64,000 nucleotides of DNA from Schauerella fraxinea. Its GTDB lineage: Bacteria; Pseudomonadota; Gammaproteobacteria; Burkholderiales; Burkholderiaceae_B. The position numbers and the translations under genes were made by a program. Location: contig JAVDKK010000006.1 in NCBI GenBank assembly GCA_030849945.1, positions 216,683 through 280,682 on the forward strand, read 5' to 3'. The notes beneath the pieces were generated by a model that saw nothing but the letters and a program-made list of their open reading frames with translations, made no database searches and was not told where the DNA came from. Below are positions 42,409 to 51,835 of the stretch, piece by piece. How positions within the stretch are numbered: the first letter of the stretch is position 1; every line of letters starts with the position of its first letter.

Positions 42409-43085
42409 TAGCGCACCTGCCGTTGCAGAATATTCAGGAACTCGTCGACGAAGGCGTCGAAACGGATCGAAATGCGGTCGATGTCGTTGGTGAAGCGGTT
42501 ATAGGCGACCACGGCGGGGATGGCGGCGAACAGGCCGATCGCGGTGGCGATCAGCGCTTCGGCAATACCCGGGGCCACGGCGGCAAGGGTTGCTTGCTGC
42601 ATGTTCGACAGACCCATGAACGCGTGCATGATCCCCCAGACCGTACCGAGGAGGCCGATGTACGGGCTGACCGAGCCGGCCGAGGCCAGGAAGTTCAGGT
42701 GCGATTCGAGTACGTCCATTTCACGCTGGTAGGCGGCGCGCATGGCGCGGCGCGGACCGTCGAGCACCGCAACGGGATCGTTGGGCGTAGAGCGACGCGC
42801 TTTCAGGAACTCGGTCATGCCGGCATCGAAGATGCGCGCGAGCGCGCCTTGTTCAGCGCGGCGGCTGGCCACGGCTTGCTGCAGCATCGAAAGATCGCCG
42901 CCCGACCAGAAGTCGTCTTCGAAGCGGCGGGTCTGCGTGGTTGCTTTGCGCAGCGCGAAGCGCTTGGCGAAGATGTACGTCCAGGACATGATGGAAATGC
43001 CGAGCAGCATCAGCATGATCAGCTGTACCGGAAGGCTGGCCTGGGTAATCAAAGAAAGCAACGACATGTCGCTGGTGACTGGCAT
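42408..43085 (-). CDS. tolQ: TolQ (MotA/TolQ/ExbB family)
   Basis: 225 residues with three membrane helices: VQLIMLMLLGISIMSWTYIFAKRFAL near the N-terminus, ASAGSVSPYIGLLGTVWGIMHAF and TAIGLFAAIPAVVAYNRF near the C-terminus, the last two carrying the conserved Thr/Pro that line the proton channel. Starts MPVTSDMSLLSLIT. Second gene of the cluster, immediately after ybgC. Confidence 0.97.
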   Translation of the reverse strand: MPVTSDMSLLSLITQASLPVQLIMLMLLGISIMSWTYIFAKRFALRKATTQTRRFEDDFWSGGDLSMLQQAVASRRAEQGALARIFDAGMTEFLKARRSTPNDPVAVLDGPRRAMRAAYQREMDVLESHLNFLASAGSVSPYIGLLGTVWGIMHAFMGLSNMQQATLAAVAPGIAEALIATAIGLFAAIPAVVAYNRFTNDIDRISIRFDAFVDEFLNILQRQVR

Positions 43086-43087
43086 GG

Positions 43088-43510
43088 TTATTCCTGAATG
43101 GATTTCAGTATTGATAGAACTTCTGGAGGAATCTCAGCTGGCCGCAGGCTTACCGCATCGACGCAACACACTTGGATGGTGCCTTCGGCGAGCAGTTCCC
43201 CGTCTCGCCGAGCGGCTTGCGCGAAGTGTATCGAAGCCCGGCCCAAACGGGTAATACGACTATGGATGGTCAACCTATCATCCAATCGGGCGGGTTTACG
43301 GTAGGCCATATCGAGCGCGTTGACCACGAAGATACGTTGCGTGGCTGCGCGCAGCTCCGATTGGAACACGCCGAGCTCCCGCAACCATTCGGTGCGGGCC
43401 CGTTCGAGAAACTTGAGATAGTTGGCGTAGTAAACGACGCCACCCGCATCGGTATCTTCGTAATAGACCCGGATGTCGAACAGCGCCTCGGCGGGCATTT
43501 CAGTCGGCAT
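43088..43510 (-). CDS. ybgC: YbgC-type acyl-CoA thioesterase
   Basis: 140 residues of the hotdog fold. Active-site Asp in YYEDTDAGGVVYYANYLKFLERARTEWLR is the 4HBT signature. The enzyme hydrolyses short-chain or phospholipid-related acyl-CoA and is the first gene of the tol-pal cluster in most proteobacteria. The stop is 2 bases before the tolQ start. Confidence 0.95.
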   Translation of the reverse strand: MPTEMPAEALFDIRVYYEDTDAGGVVYYANYLKFLERARTEWLRELGVFQSELRAATQRIFVVNALDMAYRKPARLDDRLTIHSRITRLGRASIHFAQAARRDGELLAEGTIQVCCVDAVSLRPAEIPPEVLSILKSIQE

Positions 43511-43567
43511 AAATATAAACAGGTTGCCCTACGCGCAAATTCAATTGAAACGCCCGACGTGAGGGGC

Positions 43568-45301
43568 CTACAGCGCCGCCAGCATGGCCAAAACGGTATC
43601 GGCGGCCTCGGCGGGGGAAACCTTGGTAGCGGTTTCCTGACGACGAGCTTGCAATTCCACCACACCATCCTTCAACCCGCGTTCTCCAACTGTTACACGT
43701 AGCGGTACGCCGATCAGTTCCCACTCCGCAAACATCACGCCGGGGCGGGTGTCGCGGTCGTCGAGAATGACGTCCACGCCTTGTGCCGCAAGGGTCTCGT
43801 ACAGTTGGGTGGCCGTGTCACGAACGGTTTCACTTTTACCGAATCCAACCGGGCAAATAACCACCTGGAAGGGCGCGATGGCCTTGGGCCAGATGATGCC
43901 GCGGGCATCGTGATTCTGTTCGATGGCCGCGCCAACGATGCGCGTGACGCCGATACCGTAGCAACCCATCTGCAAAAGCGCCGGCTTGCCGGTGTCGTCC
44001 AGATAGGTCGCCTTGAGCGCTTCGGAGTACTTGGATCCCAGGAAGAACACGTGGCCGACCTCGATGCCGCGCTGGAGCGCCAGCTTGCCGGGGCCGTCCG
44101 GAGCCGCATCGCCTTCGACCACATTGCGCAGGTCGACGGTGAATTCGGGTTCCGGCAGATCGCGGCCCCAGTTCACCCCGACGAGGTGGGCGTCGACATG
44201 GTTGGCGCCGCAGATGAAGTCGCTCATATTGCCCACGGTCAGGTCGGCGACCACACGTACTGGGAGGGTGGTATTGACCGGACCGAGATAACCCGGCTTG
44301 CAACCGAAGTGCGCGACGATTTCGCTTTCAGTGGCGAAACGGAAGCCGGCGTTCAAGCCCGGCACCTTGGCCGCCTTGATCTCGTTGAGCATGTGGTCGC
44401 CGCGCAGAAGCAGCAACCAGATCTGTACCTTGCCGGCTTCCGGTTCGGAGGCCAGCACGATTGATTTGATCGTTTGCTCGAGCGGCACGCCAAGGTGAGC
44501 CGCCACCTCTTCGCAGCGGGCGGCGCCCGGCGTGGGGGTGTCGACCATCGGCGCCGTCGGTGCCGCGCGTTGGGCGATCAGCACAGGCGCTTCAGCCAAT
44601 TCGATATTGGCGGCGTACTGCGAGTCGGGGTTGTAGACGATCAGATCCTCGCCGGTATCGGCGATGACCTGGAACTCGTGGCTGCGCGTGCCGCCGATCG
44701 AGCCGGTATCGGCCGCAACGGCGCGGAACGTCAGCCCCAGGCGCGTGAAGATGCGCATGTAGGCGTCGTACATCCTGTCGTAGCTTGCCTGGGCCGACGC
44801 TTCGTCGCGATCGAACGAATACGCATCCTTCATCGTGAACTCGCGCCCGCGCATCAGGCCGAAACGGGGCCGGCGTTCGTCGCGGAACTTGGTCTGGATG
44901 TGATAGAAATTGACCGGCAGTTGGCGCCAGCTGTGAATTTCGTTGCGCGCGATGTCGGTAATGACTTCTTCCGAGGTCGGCTGCAGCACGAAGTCGCGCC
45001 CATGGCGGTCCTTGATGCGCAGGAGTTCTTGACCGTATTGCTCCCAACGGCCCGATTCCTGCCAAAGCTCGGCGGGTTGCACCACCGGCATGAGCAGTTC
45101 GATGGCGCCGGCGGCGTTCATCTCTTCGCGCACGATGGCCTCGACCTTGCGGATCACCCGCAAGCCCAAAGGCATATAGGAATAGATGCCGCCCGCAAGT
45201 TTGCGGATCATGCCCGAACGGGTCATGAGCTGGTGGCTGGCAACTTCGGCCTCGGAAGGCGCTTCTTTTAGTGTGTTTAGGTGATAGTTTGAGGCGCGCA
45301 T
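43568..45301 (-). CDS. proS: prolyl-tRNA synthetase, bacterial type with editing domain
   Basis: 577 residues. Class II synthetase: N-terminal motif 1 region, motif 2 with FRDERRPRFGLMRGREFTMKDAYSF, motif 3 MGCYGIGVTRIVGA, an INS editing domain between motifs 2 and 3 (about residues 225-390) and a C-terminal anticodon-binding domain (QVVICPVGF ...). I chose ATG 45301 (MRASNYHLNTLKEAPSE), the normal ProS N-terminus; an ATG at 45340 adds 13 residues that fall on a likely -10 sequence (TACAAT, minus strand). Confidence 0.95.
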   Translation of the reverse strand: MRASNYHLNTLKEAPSEAEVASHQLMTRSGMIRKLAGGIYSYMPLGLRVIRKVEAIVREEMNAAGAIELLMPVVQPAELWQESGRWEQYGQELLRIKDRHGRDFVLQPTSEEVITDIARNEIHSWRQLPVNFYHIQTKFRDERRPRFGLMRGREFTMKDAYSFDRDEASAQASYDRMYDAYMRIFTRLGLTFRAVAADTGSIGGTRSHEFQVIADTGEDLIVYNPDSQYAANIELAEAPVLIAQRAAPTAPMVDTPTPGAARCEEVAAHLGVPLEQTIKSIVLASEPEAGKVQIWLLLLRGDHMLNEIKAAKVPGLNAGFRFATESEIVAHFGCKPGYLGPVNTTLPVRVVADLTVGNMSDFICGANHVDAHLVGVNWGRDLPEPEFTVDLRNVVEGDAAPDGPGKLALQRGIEVGHVFFLGSKYSEALKATYLDDTGKPALLQMGCYGIGVTRIVGAAIEQNHDARGIIWPKAIAPFQVVICPVGFGKSETVRDTATQLYETLAAQGVDVILDDRDTRPGVMFAEWELIGVPLRVTVGERGLKDGVVELQARRQETATKVSPAEAADTVLAMLAAL

Positions 45302-45366
45302 AGTGTCAGTGGACGGCAGATACGTATAATCAGACGTCATTGTATTGAATTCGGTGGGGGTGGCCC

Positions 45367-45939
45367 ATGCTCGATCGGGAAGGCTACCGCCCCAATGTCG
45401 GCATCATTCTCGTCAACACGAAAAACGAGGTCTTCTGGGGTAAGCGCATCCGGGAACATGCCTGGCAGTTCCCGCAGGGCGGCATCAAGTACGGCGAAAG
45501 CCCGGTGCAGGCGATGTATCGCGAACTTCACGAAGAAACCGGGTTGAAACCCGAGCATGTCCGCATTTTGGGGCGCACACGCGACTGGTTGCGCTATAAC
45601 GTGCCGGATCATTTTGTCCGAAGGGAGTGGCGCGGCCACTACAAAGGGCAAAAACAGATCTGGTTTTTGTTGCGGCTCACAGGCCGCGACTGCGACGTGC
45701 GGCTGCGAGCCACGCAGCATCCGGAGTTTGACGCCTGGCGTTGGAGTCAGTACTGGGTGCCGCTGGACGCGGTGATCGAGTTCAAGCGCGACGTTTACAC
45801 GCAAGCCCTGAACGAGCTGTCGGCGATCTTGTTCCGACGGCAACACGAGACGCGCTATCTGCGTCAGCGCGTTCATGGTCAGCGAAATTCCGAAGAAACT
45901 TCCGACGTTCAGGACGAACATGCGCGTATTGCTGGTTGA
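45367..45939 (+). CDS. rppH: RNA pyrophosphohydrolase RppH
   Basis: 190 residues. Nudix box GGIKYGESPVQAMYRELHEETGL and the RppH-specific N-terminus MLDREGYRPNVGIIL, FWGKRIREHAWQFPQGGIKYGE. Removes pyrophosphate from 5' ends of mRNA and starts RNase E decay. Divergent from proS; a TATAAT -10 (45325-45330) lies 37 bases upstream of the ATG, and GTGGGGG provides a ribosome-binding site. The last 20 bases overlap the response regulator gene. About 25 residues past the common family end (QRNSEETSDVQDEHARIAG) are extra. Confidence 0.95.
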   Translation: MLDREGYRPNVGIILVNTKNEVFWGKRIREHAWQFPQGGIKYGESPVQAMYRELHEETGLKPEHVRILGRTRDWLRYNVPDHFVRREWRGHYKGQKQIWFLLRLTGRDCDVRLRATQHPEFDAWRWSQYWVPLDAVIEFKRDVYTQALNELSAILFRRQHETRYLRQRVHGQRNSEETSDVQDEHARIAG

Positions 45940-46606
45940 AGATGAACGCGATATGGCGTCATGGCTGGTGCGTGCACTGGCGCAAAGTGGTTTTTTGCCG
46001 GACCACGCCGCAGATGCGGCGAGTGCCGAGATGTTGATGGCGGACAATGATTATGAGGCCATCATCATGGATTTGCGGTTGCCGGATAAACACGGTTTGG
46101 TCCTATTGCGCGAAATGCGCGCCCGCAACGATCTCACCCCTGTGCTGCTGCTGACCGCGCAAGGCTCGTTGCACGACCGCGTGCGCGGTCTCAATATCGG
46201 CGCCGACGACTTCCTCACGAAGCCGTTCGCGCTTGAAGAACTTGAGGCCCGCGTGGCCGCGCTCGTGCGCCGCAGCCGCGGCCGCCAGCCGGCCCGACTG
46301 CACTGCGGTTCGCTCTCCTATGACGAGGAAAGCCGCGCGTTTTCGCTGGGCGACACCTTGTTGTTTCTCACGCCGCGCGAGCATGCCGCCCTGCATGCCT
46401 TGCTGGCGCGCAGCGGTTTTCCGGTCGAGAAGGTGCAGCTGTTCGGCAAGGTGTTCAACCACGACAGCGAAGCCAATCCCGATGCGATCGAGGTCGTTTT
46501 GCATCGGCTGCGCAAAAAGCTCACAGGCAGCGACGTGCACATCGTGACCGTGCGTGGACTGGGATATATGCTCGAAAGCGGCGCGAGTGAAAGCGCGCCT
46601 GCCTGA
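45920..46606 (+). CDS. OmpR-type response regulator (TctD/QseB-like)
   Basis: 228 residues from ATG 45920 (MRVLLVEDERDMASWLV), with AGGACGAAC as ribosome-binding site; this start lies inside the rppH 3' end. Acceptor Asp in AIIMDLRLPDKHG and a C-terminal winged helix (LFLTPREHAALHALLARSGFPVEKVQLF ... VVLHRLRKKLTGSDVHIVTVRGLGYML) identify the TctD/QseB group. Paired with the following kinase. Target inferred to be the tctBA operon about 7 kb downstream. Confidence 0.92.
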   Translation: MRVLLVEDERDMASWLVRALAQSGFLPDHAADAASAEMLMADNDYEAIIMDLRLPDKHGLVLLREMRARNDLTPVLLLTAQGSLHDRVRGLNIGADDFLTKPFALEELEARVAALVRRSRGRQPARLHCGSLSYDEESRAFSLGDTLLFLTPREHAALHALLARSGFPVEKVQLFGKVFNHDSEANPDAIEVVLHRLRKKLTGSDVHIVTVRGLGYMLESGASESAPA

Positions 46607-48149
46607 ACTGACGTTCCGGCATCGCTTCGGCATCCGCGCACTCCTGATCGCCCTGCTGTTGCCGGGCGTGGTGGCGCTGTTGGTCATCGACAGCGTCAAT
46701 GACTATCACATGCTGTCGGAGATCACCGAGGACGCCTACGATGCGGCGTTGCTCGAGCCGGCGCGCGTACTCGAGAGCAGTATCGAGTTCGACGAGTCCG
46801 ATACGCTGCGCATCATCACCCCGCTGTATGCACAGGTGATGCTCGAATCCAGGGCGGGCCTGCGGAAGTATTTTCGGGTGGAGGAAATCCCGCCGGAGCA
46901 GGCGACCGATCCCGCGGGCGTGGCGCAAGCGGGCGCCGTGCTGATGGGCATGCCGGATTTTCCGCGGCCCGGGCGGTGGCCCGATATCTCGGGTGAGCCC
47001 TTGTTTTTCGACGCCGTCTATCGCGCCGATCCGGTGCGGGTGGTCGCGATCCGCCGCGACTTCTACCGCAACAGGATCAAGCGTAGCGTGCTCATCATGG
47101 TGGCCGAGAGCGTGGGTAAGCGCAACGAGGTCGAGGCCGAAGCCCGCAAGCAGGAGCTTCTGCGAGACGGGCGCATGCTGGCGCTCGTGGTGATTCTGGT
47201 CTGGCTGGGGGTGGCTTGGGCACTCGCACCGTTGCAGCGATTGCGCGACGACGTGCATGCCCGGTCGCGCGACGACCTGACGCCGCTCGATGCAGATAAG
47301 GTGCCGCAAGAGGTCAAGCCACTGGTCGACGCCGTCAACCATCATATCGAGCGCCATCGCAGAGTGCTGGATGCGCAAACGCAATTTTTGGCGGACGCTT
47401 CGCATCAGATGCGCACGCCGATCGCGGTGATGCTCACACAAGCGCAGTACGCCTTGCGCGCGGCCGATCCTGCGCAAGCACACGAAAGCCTGGAAGGCAT
47501 CGTGGTGCAGTTGCGCCGCGCTCGCCGCCTCACCGAACAGTTGCTCGCGCTGGCCCATGCCAACCAGCAGGAAACCGTCGACCGGTCGCGCATCGATCTC
47601 AACGCCGTCGCTCGCGAAGTGGTACTGGAGTTCTATCCGCTTGCGCATGAAAAGCGGCAGGATCTCGGCTGGATCGATGCCTGCCAGACGGACGAATCGA
47701 ATGTGCCGGAGGGCTTGGCCGCCGATGGCGTACCGGTGTTCGCCTCGGACGTCGAGGTGCGCGAAGCCTTGTCCAATCTTATTCACAACGCCATCAATTA
47801 CGCGCCGGTCAATGCCTGCATTACCGTCTCTGCCCGCCGCAACGGGATACGTGGCGAGGTGTCGGTGTGCGATAACGGGCCGGGCTTGTCGGAACATTTT
47901 TACGGCCGCGCGTTTGCGCGCTTCGACCGGATCGGCCTGGAGAAGGGCGCGGGCCGTGCGGAAGGCTCGGGCCTCGGACTGGCGATCGCACGTGCCTACA
48001 TGCGGCGTAATGGCGGCGACGTCGAGCTCTCGGCAGGCGATCCCAATGACGCCGGCTCGACCGGGCTGCGCGCCTCGATCTGGCTGCCGCTGGCACCGGC
48101 GCAAGCCGCGGCCACGCGCCGCCTGACCATCCCCAACGATTTCTCATAA
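46587..48149 (+). CDS. sensor histidine kinase (TctE/QseC-like)
   Basis: 520 residues with GTG 46587 as most likely start, 20 bases inside the response regulator. A membrane helix (FGIRALLIALLLPGVVALLVIDSV), a 2CSK_N-type periplasmic domain (residues about 45-185), a second helix (LALVVILVWLGVAWALAPL) and a histidine kinase region with DASHQMRTPIAVMLTQAQYAL (H box), N box NLIHNAINYA and GSGLGLAIARAYM. TctE-type sensors respond to tricarboxylates and control tctCBA genes. The start is uncertain: GTG 46554 is equally in frame. Confidence 0.9.
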   Translation: MKARLPELTFRHRFGIRALLIALLLPGVVALLVIDSVNDYHMLSEITEDAYDAALLEPARVLESSIEFDESDTLRIITPLYAQVMLESRAGLRKYFRVEEIPPEQATDPAGVAQAGAVLMGMPDFPRPGRWPDISGEPLFFDAVYRADPVRVVAIRRDFYRNRIKRSVLIMVAESVGKRNEVEAEARKQELLRDGRMLALVVILVWLGVAWALAPLQRLRDDVHARSRDDLTPLDADKVPQEVKPLVDAVNHHIERHRRVLDAQTQFLADASHQMRTPIAVMLTQAQYALRAADPAQAHESLEGIVVQLRRARRLTEQLLALAHANQQETVDRSRIDLNAVAREVVLEFYPLAHEKRQDLGWIDACQTDESNVPEGLAADGVPVFASDVEVREALSNLIHNAINYAPVNACITVSARRNGIRGEVSVCDNGPGLSEHFYGRAFARFDRIGLEKGAGRAEGSGLGLAIARAYMRRNGGDVELSAGDPNDAGSTGLRASIWLPLAPAQAAATRRLTIPNDFS

Positions 48150-48166
48150 CCTCTGGACGAATTGCC

Positions 48167-49099
48167 ATGCATCTCTTGTTCGCTCATCCCGGCACGCCGC
48201 CCGACGAATGGGTGTCGGCCTTGCGCGCCGCGCTGCCCGAGCACCATGTGTCGATCTGGAATCCCAACGCGCCCGCAACCGGCGCCGATGTTGCGCTGGT
48301 ATGGAAGCCGCCGGCCAATTTGTTCACACATGAAACGCAGCTCAAGACGATTTTCAATCTGGGTGCCGGGGTCGATGCCGTGTTGGCCCTGCCCACGTTT
48401 CCCGCCGATGCGCGGCTGATTCGCCTTGAAGACGCCGGCATGGCGGTGCAAATGGCGGAGTATGTGCTGTTCGCACTCGCCCGCGCGTCGCGCGATTTCG
48501 ATGTCTACGACGCCCAACAACGCGCCGGTCAGTGGCAACCCGCGCCGGGCACCTTGCGCGCCGAATGGCCCGTAGGCATCCTGGGGTTGGGCCGTATCGG
48601 CCTGCAAGTGGCGCAAACGTTGGCGTCGCTGGACTATGACGTGGCCGGGTGGTCCCGCACCGGCCGCGACGATGTGGCCGGCATGACGTCGTTTGCCGGC
48701 GCTGCATCGCTGCCGGCGTTCCTGGCGCGCACCCGTGTGCTCGTCAACGTGCTCCCGCTCACCTCAGATACGCGCGGCTTCATCAATGCATCGGTGCTGG
48801 CTCAACTGCGGCCCGGTGCGCACGTGATCAATGTGGGTCGGGGCGAATCGCTGGTCGAAAAGGATCTGCTGGCCGCGCTCGAATCGGGCCAGGTCGCAGG
48901 CGCGTCGCTGGATGTGTTCGAAACCGAGCCGTTGCCGCAGGATCATCCGTTCTGGAACGATGCACGCGTACACATCACGCCGCACGTGGCCGCGCGCACA
49001 TTGCTCGAAGAGTCGATTGCCCAAATCGCGTCCAAGGTGCGGGCGCTGGCGGCTGGCCAACCCATTACCGGCATCGTGTCGCGCGATCGCGGGTATTGA
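48167..49099 (+). CDS. ghrA: glyoxylate/hydroxypyruvate reductase A-type D-2-hydroxyacid dehydrogenase
   Basis: 310 residues. Rossmann motif GILGLGRIGLQVAQTL, the catalytic Arg in NVGRGESLVEKDLL, Glu in ETEPLPQDHPFW and His in HITPHVAARTL are in order. The N-terminus MHLLFAHPGTPPDEWVSALRAALPEH is typical of the GhrA branch. It reduces glyoxylate and hydroxypyruvate with NADPH. It follows the sensor kinase by 17 bases on the same strand. Confidence 0.93.
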   Translation: MHLLFAHPGTPPDEWVSALRAALPEHHVSIWNPNAPATGADVALVWKPPANLFTHETQLKTIFNLGAGVDAVLALPTFPADARLIRLEDAGMAVQMAEYVLFALARASRDFDVYDAQQRAGQWQPAPGTLRAEWPVGILGLGRIGLQVAQTLASLDYDVAGWSRTGRDDVAGMTSFAGAASLPAFLARTRVLVNVLPLTSDTRGFINASVLAQLRPGAHVINVGRGESLVEKDLLAALESGQVAGASLDVFETEPLPQDHPFWNDARVHITPHVAARTLLEESIAQIASKVRALAAGQPITGIVSRDRGY

Positions 49100-49140
49100 A
49101 GAGGTAAGGCTCGGCGCGGACAGGCGATGGGTCCCTCTTT

Positions 49141-50076
49141 TCAACCCGTCTGCGTTGCCGCGCCCGTTTCCGCTTCTTCGGCGTAGGCCTGCGGCAACCG
49201 ATCGGACAGAAAATCCAGAAACGATCGAACGGCCGGCACCATGCCGCGGCGCGACGGGTAAATGCAGTGCACGATCCCGTTGTCGGTATGCCATTGCGGC
49301 AGCACCTTGACCAGTGTGCCGGTGCGCAGCGCTTCGCGGATCGCCACGTCGGGTAGAAGGGCGATGCCGTGGCCCCGGATGGCCGCCTCGGTCAGCACAA
49401 TGAAGTCATTCGATGCCAATTGCGGTGTGATCTGCACGATGTGCTGCTCGCCGCGCCGGTTATGAAGCGTCCAGCGGGTGTCCGGTTCGTCAGAAAACGT
49501 GAGCGTGCGGTGATCCGCCAGCGCCGGCGGTGCATCGGGGTGGCCATGACGCCGAATGTACTCGGGGCTGGCGACCAGGGCCGAGCTGCCACTTCCCAGG
49601 CGCCGCACGATAAATTCTGCGTCCGTGTCCAGCTTGGTCCGCACCCGCACCGCCAGATCCACACCTTCCTTGATCAGATCGATGCGCCGATTGGTGACGA
49701 GCAGGCGTATGGCCACTTGCGGGAAAGCATCCATGAACTCCGGCAGGATCGGCGCCAGCATTTGTTGGGCGATGGCGACCGGGCAGCTTACGACCACCGG
49801 CCCGGTGGGTTCGGACTTGAGTTGATGCATGGCATCGTCGGCAGCCCGCGCCGAGGCCGCCATGGCACGGCAGAAACTCAGATAGCGTTCGCCTGCGCTG
49901 GTGAGGCTGATCTGGCGCGTGGTTCGTTGTAGCAGCCGCACCCCCAGCCGTTCTTCGAGCAGGGCGATTCTGCGCGACAAGCGCGACTTTGGAATACCGA
50001 GGCTCTTTCCCGCTGCCGTGAAACTGCCGCGTTCGACCACTTGGGCGAAATAAAACAGATCGTTGAGGTCTTGCAT
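49141..50076 (-). CDS. LysR-family transcriptional regulator
   Basis: 311 residues with N-terminal HTH (DLNDLFYFAQVVERGSFTAAGKSLGIPKSRLSRRIALLEERLGVRLLQRTTRQISLT) and a type-2 periplasmic-binding-like effector domain. It is divergently transcribed from azoR (108 bases between starts); LysR/azoR pairs are common and the regulator often controls the quinone reductase. Confidence 0.94.
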   Translation of the reverse strand: MQDLNDLFYFAQVVERGSFTAAGKSLGIPKSRLSRRIALLEERLGVRLLQRTTRQISLTSAGERYLSFCRAMAASARAADDAMHQLKSEPTGPVVVSCPVAIAQQMLAPILPEFMDAFPQVAIRLLVTNRRIDLIKEGVDLAVRVRTKLDTDAEFIVRRLGSGSSALVASPEYIRRHGHPDAPPALADHRTLTFSDEPDTRWTLHNRRGEQHIVQITPQLASNDFIVLTEAAIRGHGIALLPDVAIREALRTGTLVKVLPQWHTDNGIVHCIYPSRRGMVPAVRSFLDFLSDRLPQAYAEEAETGAATQTG

Positions 50077-50184
50077 GCGCGATTGTCCGATTGGTAGAAC
50101 GTGGCGTTCAGTTTAACGGTCTTTTCGCGACAAAAAAACAAGCCTACAGTGGGTTCATTGATTCCAACATTCGGACTTCCCATC

Positions 50185-50811
50185 ATGCGTACCCTGATCG
50201 TTCTCTCTTCCATCCTCGGCGACAACAGCAAATCCACGCTCCTTGCTCGTCACCTGTCTGCCCACTTGGGTGCGGATAGCGGCGACGTGATCGTGCGCGA
50301 TCTGGGTCATACGCCGTTGCCCTACATGGATGGCAGCCTGATCGGCGCGCTCTTCACGCCACAGGATCAACGGGTGGATAGCCAGCACGCCGCCGTGGCC
50401 GTTGCCGATGCAGCGATTGCCGAGCTCAAGGGTGCCGACCGCGTGATCTTCGCCGTCCCCATCTATAACTTCGGCTTGCCCGCGCAACTCAAAAGCTATC
50501 TGGATTTCGTGGCGCGGGCCGGCGTGACGTTCCGCTACACCGCCGAAGGCGTACCGGAGGGCTTGGTCACGGGCAAAGAAGTGTTTGTAGTGTCGGCGCG
50601 CGGCGGCAAAGCACAAGGTACGCCGCTGGACACCGTCACGCCTTACTTGCAAACAATGCTGGGCTTTTTGGGCATGACCGACGTTACCTTCATCGCCGCT
50701 GAAGGCCAGGCGATGGGTGAAGCGGCTGCTGCCGCCGGCATGGATGCGGCCCGCGCTGCGATCGACGCACTGCCACAGACTGCATCTGCCGAAAGCCGCG
50801 TGGCCGCCTGA
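50185..50811 (+). CDS. azoR: FMN-dependent NADH-quinone reductase/azoreductase AzoR
   Basis: 208 residues from ATG 50185 (MRTLIVLSSILGDNSKST). Flavodoxin-like fold with the characteristic FAVPIYNFGLPAQLKSYLDFVARAGVTFRYTAEGVPEG and a tail motif VVSARGGKAQGT. Reduces quinones and azo dyes with NADH and FMN, protecting against electrophile stress. The stop is two bases before a strong terminator hairpin. Confidence 0.93.
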   Translation: MRTLIVLSSILGDNSKSTLLARHLSAHLGADSGDVIVRDLGHTPLPYMDGSLIGALFTPQDQRVDSQHAAVAVADAAIAELKGADRVIFAVPIYNFGLPAQLKSYLDFVARAGVTFRYTAEGVPEGLVTGKEVFVVSARGGKAQGTPLDTVTPYLQTMLGFLGMTDVTFIAAEGQAMGEAAAAAGMDAARAAIDALPQTASAESRVAA

Positions 50812-50812
50812 T

Positions 50813-50847
50813 GCACAACGGCCGCGCAAAGAGCGCGGCCGTTGTGC
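50813..50847. terminator. perfect 15-bp inverted repeat after azoR
   Basis: GCACAACGGCCGCGC and GCGCGGCCGTTGTGC enclose AAAGA with no mismatch. It separates convergent azoR and the 3-hydroxyisobutyrate-dehydrogenase-like gene. Only a short T-rich tail (CTGCTT) follows on the plus strand. Confidence 0.82.
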
Positions 50848-50869
50848 CTGCTTAATCTCGCAGTTGCAT

Positions 50870-51775
50870 TCAATCGCGCAGGCGCTTGATCAAGCTGGAG
50901 GTATCCCAGCGATTGCCGCCCAGCTTCTGCACGTCGCCATAGAACTGGTCGACCAAGGCCGTGACCGGCACACGGGCGCCATTGCGGCGGGCCTCGTCCA
51001 GCACCAGGCCCAGATCCTTGCGCATCCAGTCCACGGCGAAACCGAATTCGAACTTGTCGTCGACCATGGTCGCGCCGCGGTTCTCCATCTGCCAGCTTTG
51101 CGCCGCACCCTTGCTGATCACATCCAGCACGACTTTCATATCCAGATCGGCAGCCTGGCCAAAGGCAATCGCTTCGGACAGCCCTTGTACGATGCCGGCG
51201 ATGCAGATTTGATTGACCATCTTCGCCAACTGACCTGCGCCGGGCTCGCCCACGCGCGTGACGGCACGGCCAAAGGCCAGTGCAATCGGCTGGATGGCTG
51301 CGAAGATGTTGGGGTGGGCGCCGCACATGATGGTCAACTGACCATTGACCGCACCCGCCTGACCGCCGGATACCGGTGCGTCCATGAATTCCAGGCCCAG
51401 CGTTTCGGCCTCGGCGTGCAAGGCGCGCGCCACATCGGCCGACGCCGTAGTGTGATCCACGAATACTGCACCGCGCGTCATACCGGCAAACGCACCGTCT
51501 TCGCCCAACACCACGCTCTTCAGATCGTCATCGTTACCCACGCATGCAAACACGATCTCGGCATCGGCAGCCGCCTCGCGCGGCGTCGGCGCCGATGTGC
51601 CGCCGAATTCCTTCACCCATGCTTCGGCCTTGGCCGCGCTGCGGTTGTAGACCGTCACGGTATGGCCGGCACGGGCCAGGTGGCCGGCCATGGGAAAGCC
51701 CATCACGCCTAAGCCGATGAAGGCCACGCGTTTGGCAGCGGTAGCGTCATACGAGCGGGTACCGATAGAAGACAT
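50870..51775 (-). CDS. 3-hydroxyisobutyrate dehydrogenase family oxidoreductase
   Basis: 301 residues. Rossmann GxGxxG in FIGLGVMGFPMAGHL, substrate motif DAPVSGGQAGAVNGQLTIMCG, catalytic Lys in GAGQLAKMVNQICIAG. These enzymes act on 3-hydroxyisobutyrate, 2-hydroxy-3-oxopropionate or 6-phosphogluconate-like substrates. It is 60 bases from the gamma-glutamyltransferase gene on the same strand, so the two may form an operon. DAPVSGG here is canonical, unlike the second family member at 19620. Confidence 0.92.
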   Translation of the reverse strand: MSSIGTRSYDATAAKRVAFIGLGVMGFPMAGHLARAGHTVTVYNRSAAKAEAWVKEFGGTSAPTPREAAADAEIVFACVGNDDDLKSVVLGEDGAFAGMTRGAVFVDHTTASADVARALHAEAETLGLEFMDAPVSGGQAGAVNGQLTIMCGAHPNIFAAIQPIALAFGRAVTRVGEPGAGQLAKMVNQICIAGIVQGLSEAIAFGQAADLDMKVVLDVISKGAAQSWQMENRGATMVDDKFEFGFAVDWMRKDLGLVLDEARRNGARVPVTALVDQFYGDVQKLGGNRWDTSSLIKRLRD

Positions 51776-51835
51776 GTATTGCTCCAGGTAGCCGCCGACC
51801 CGAAAGCCGGCGTATTCACGAAAGGGAGTGCGAAA

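Noticed and set aside
45301..45340. ATG 45340 as the proS start
   Set aside because: The normal ProS N-terminus begins at ATG 45301; the upstream ATG lies in a likely -10 box.
46521..48104. 527-codon open frame on the minus strand opposite the sensor kinase
   Set aside because: Antisense to H box, N box and G box regions of a proper histidine kinase.
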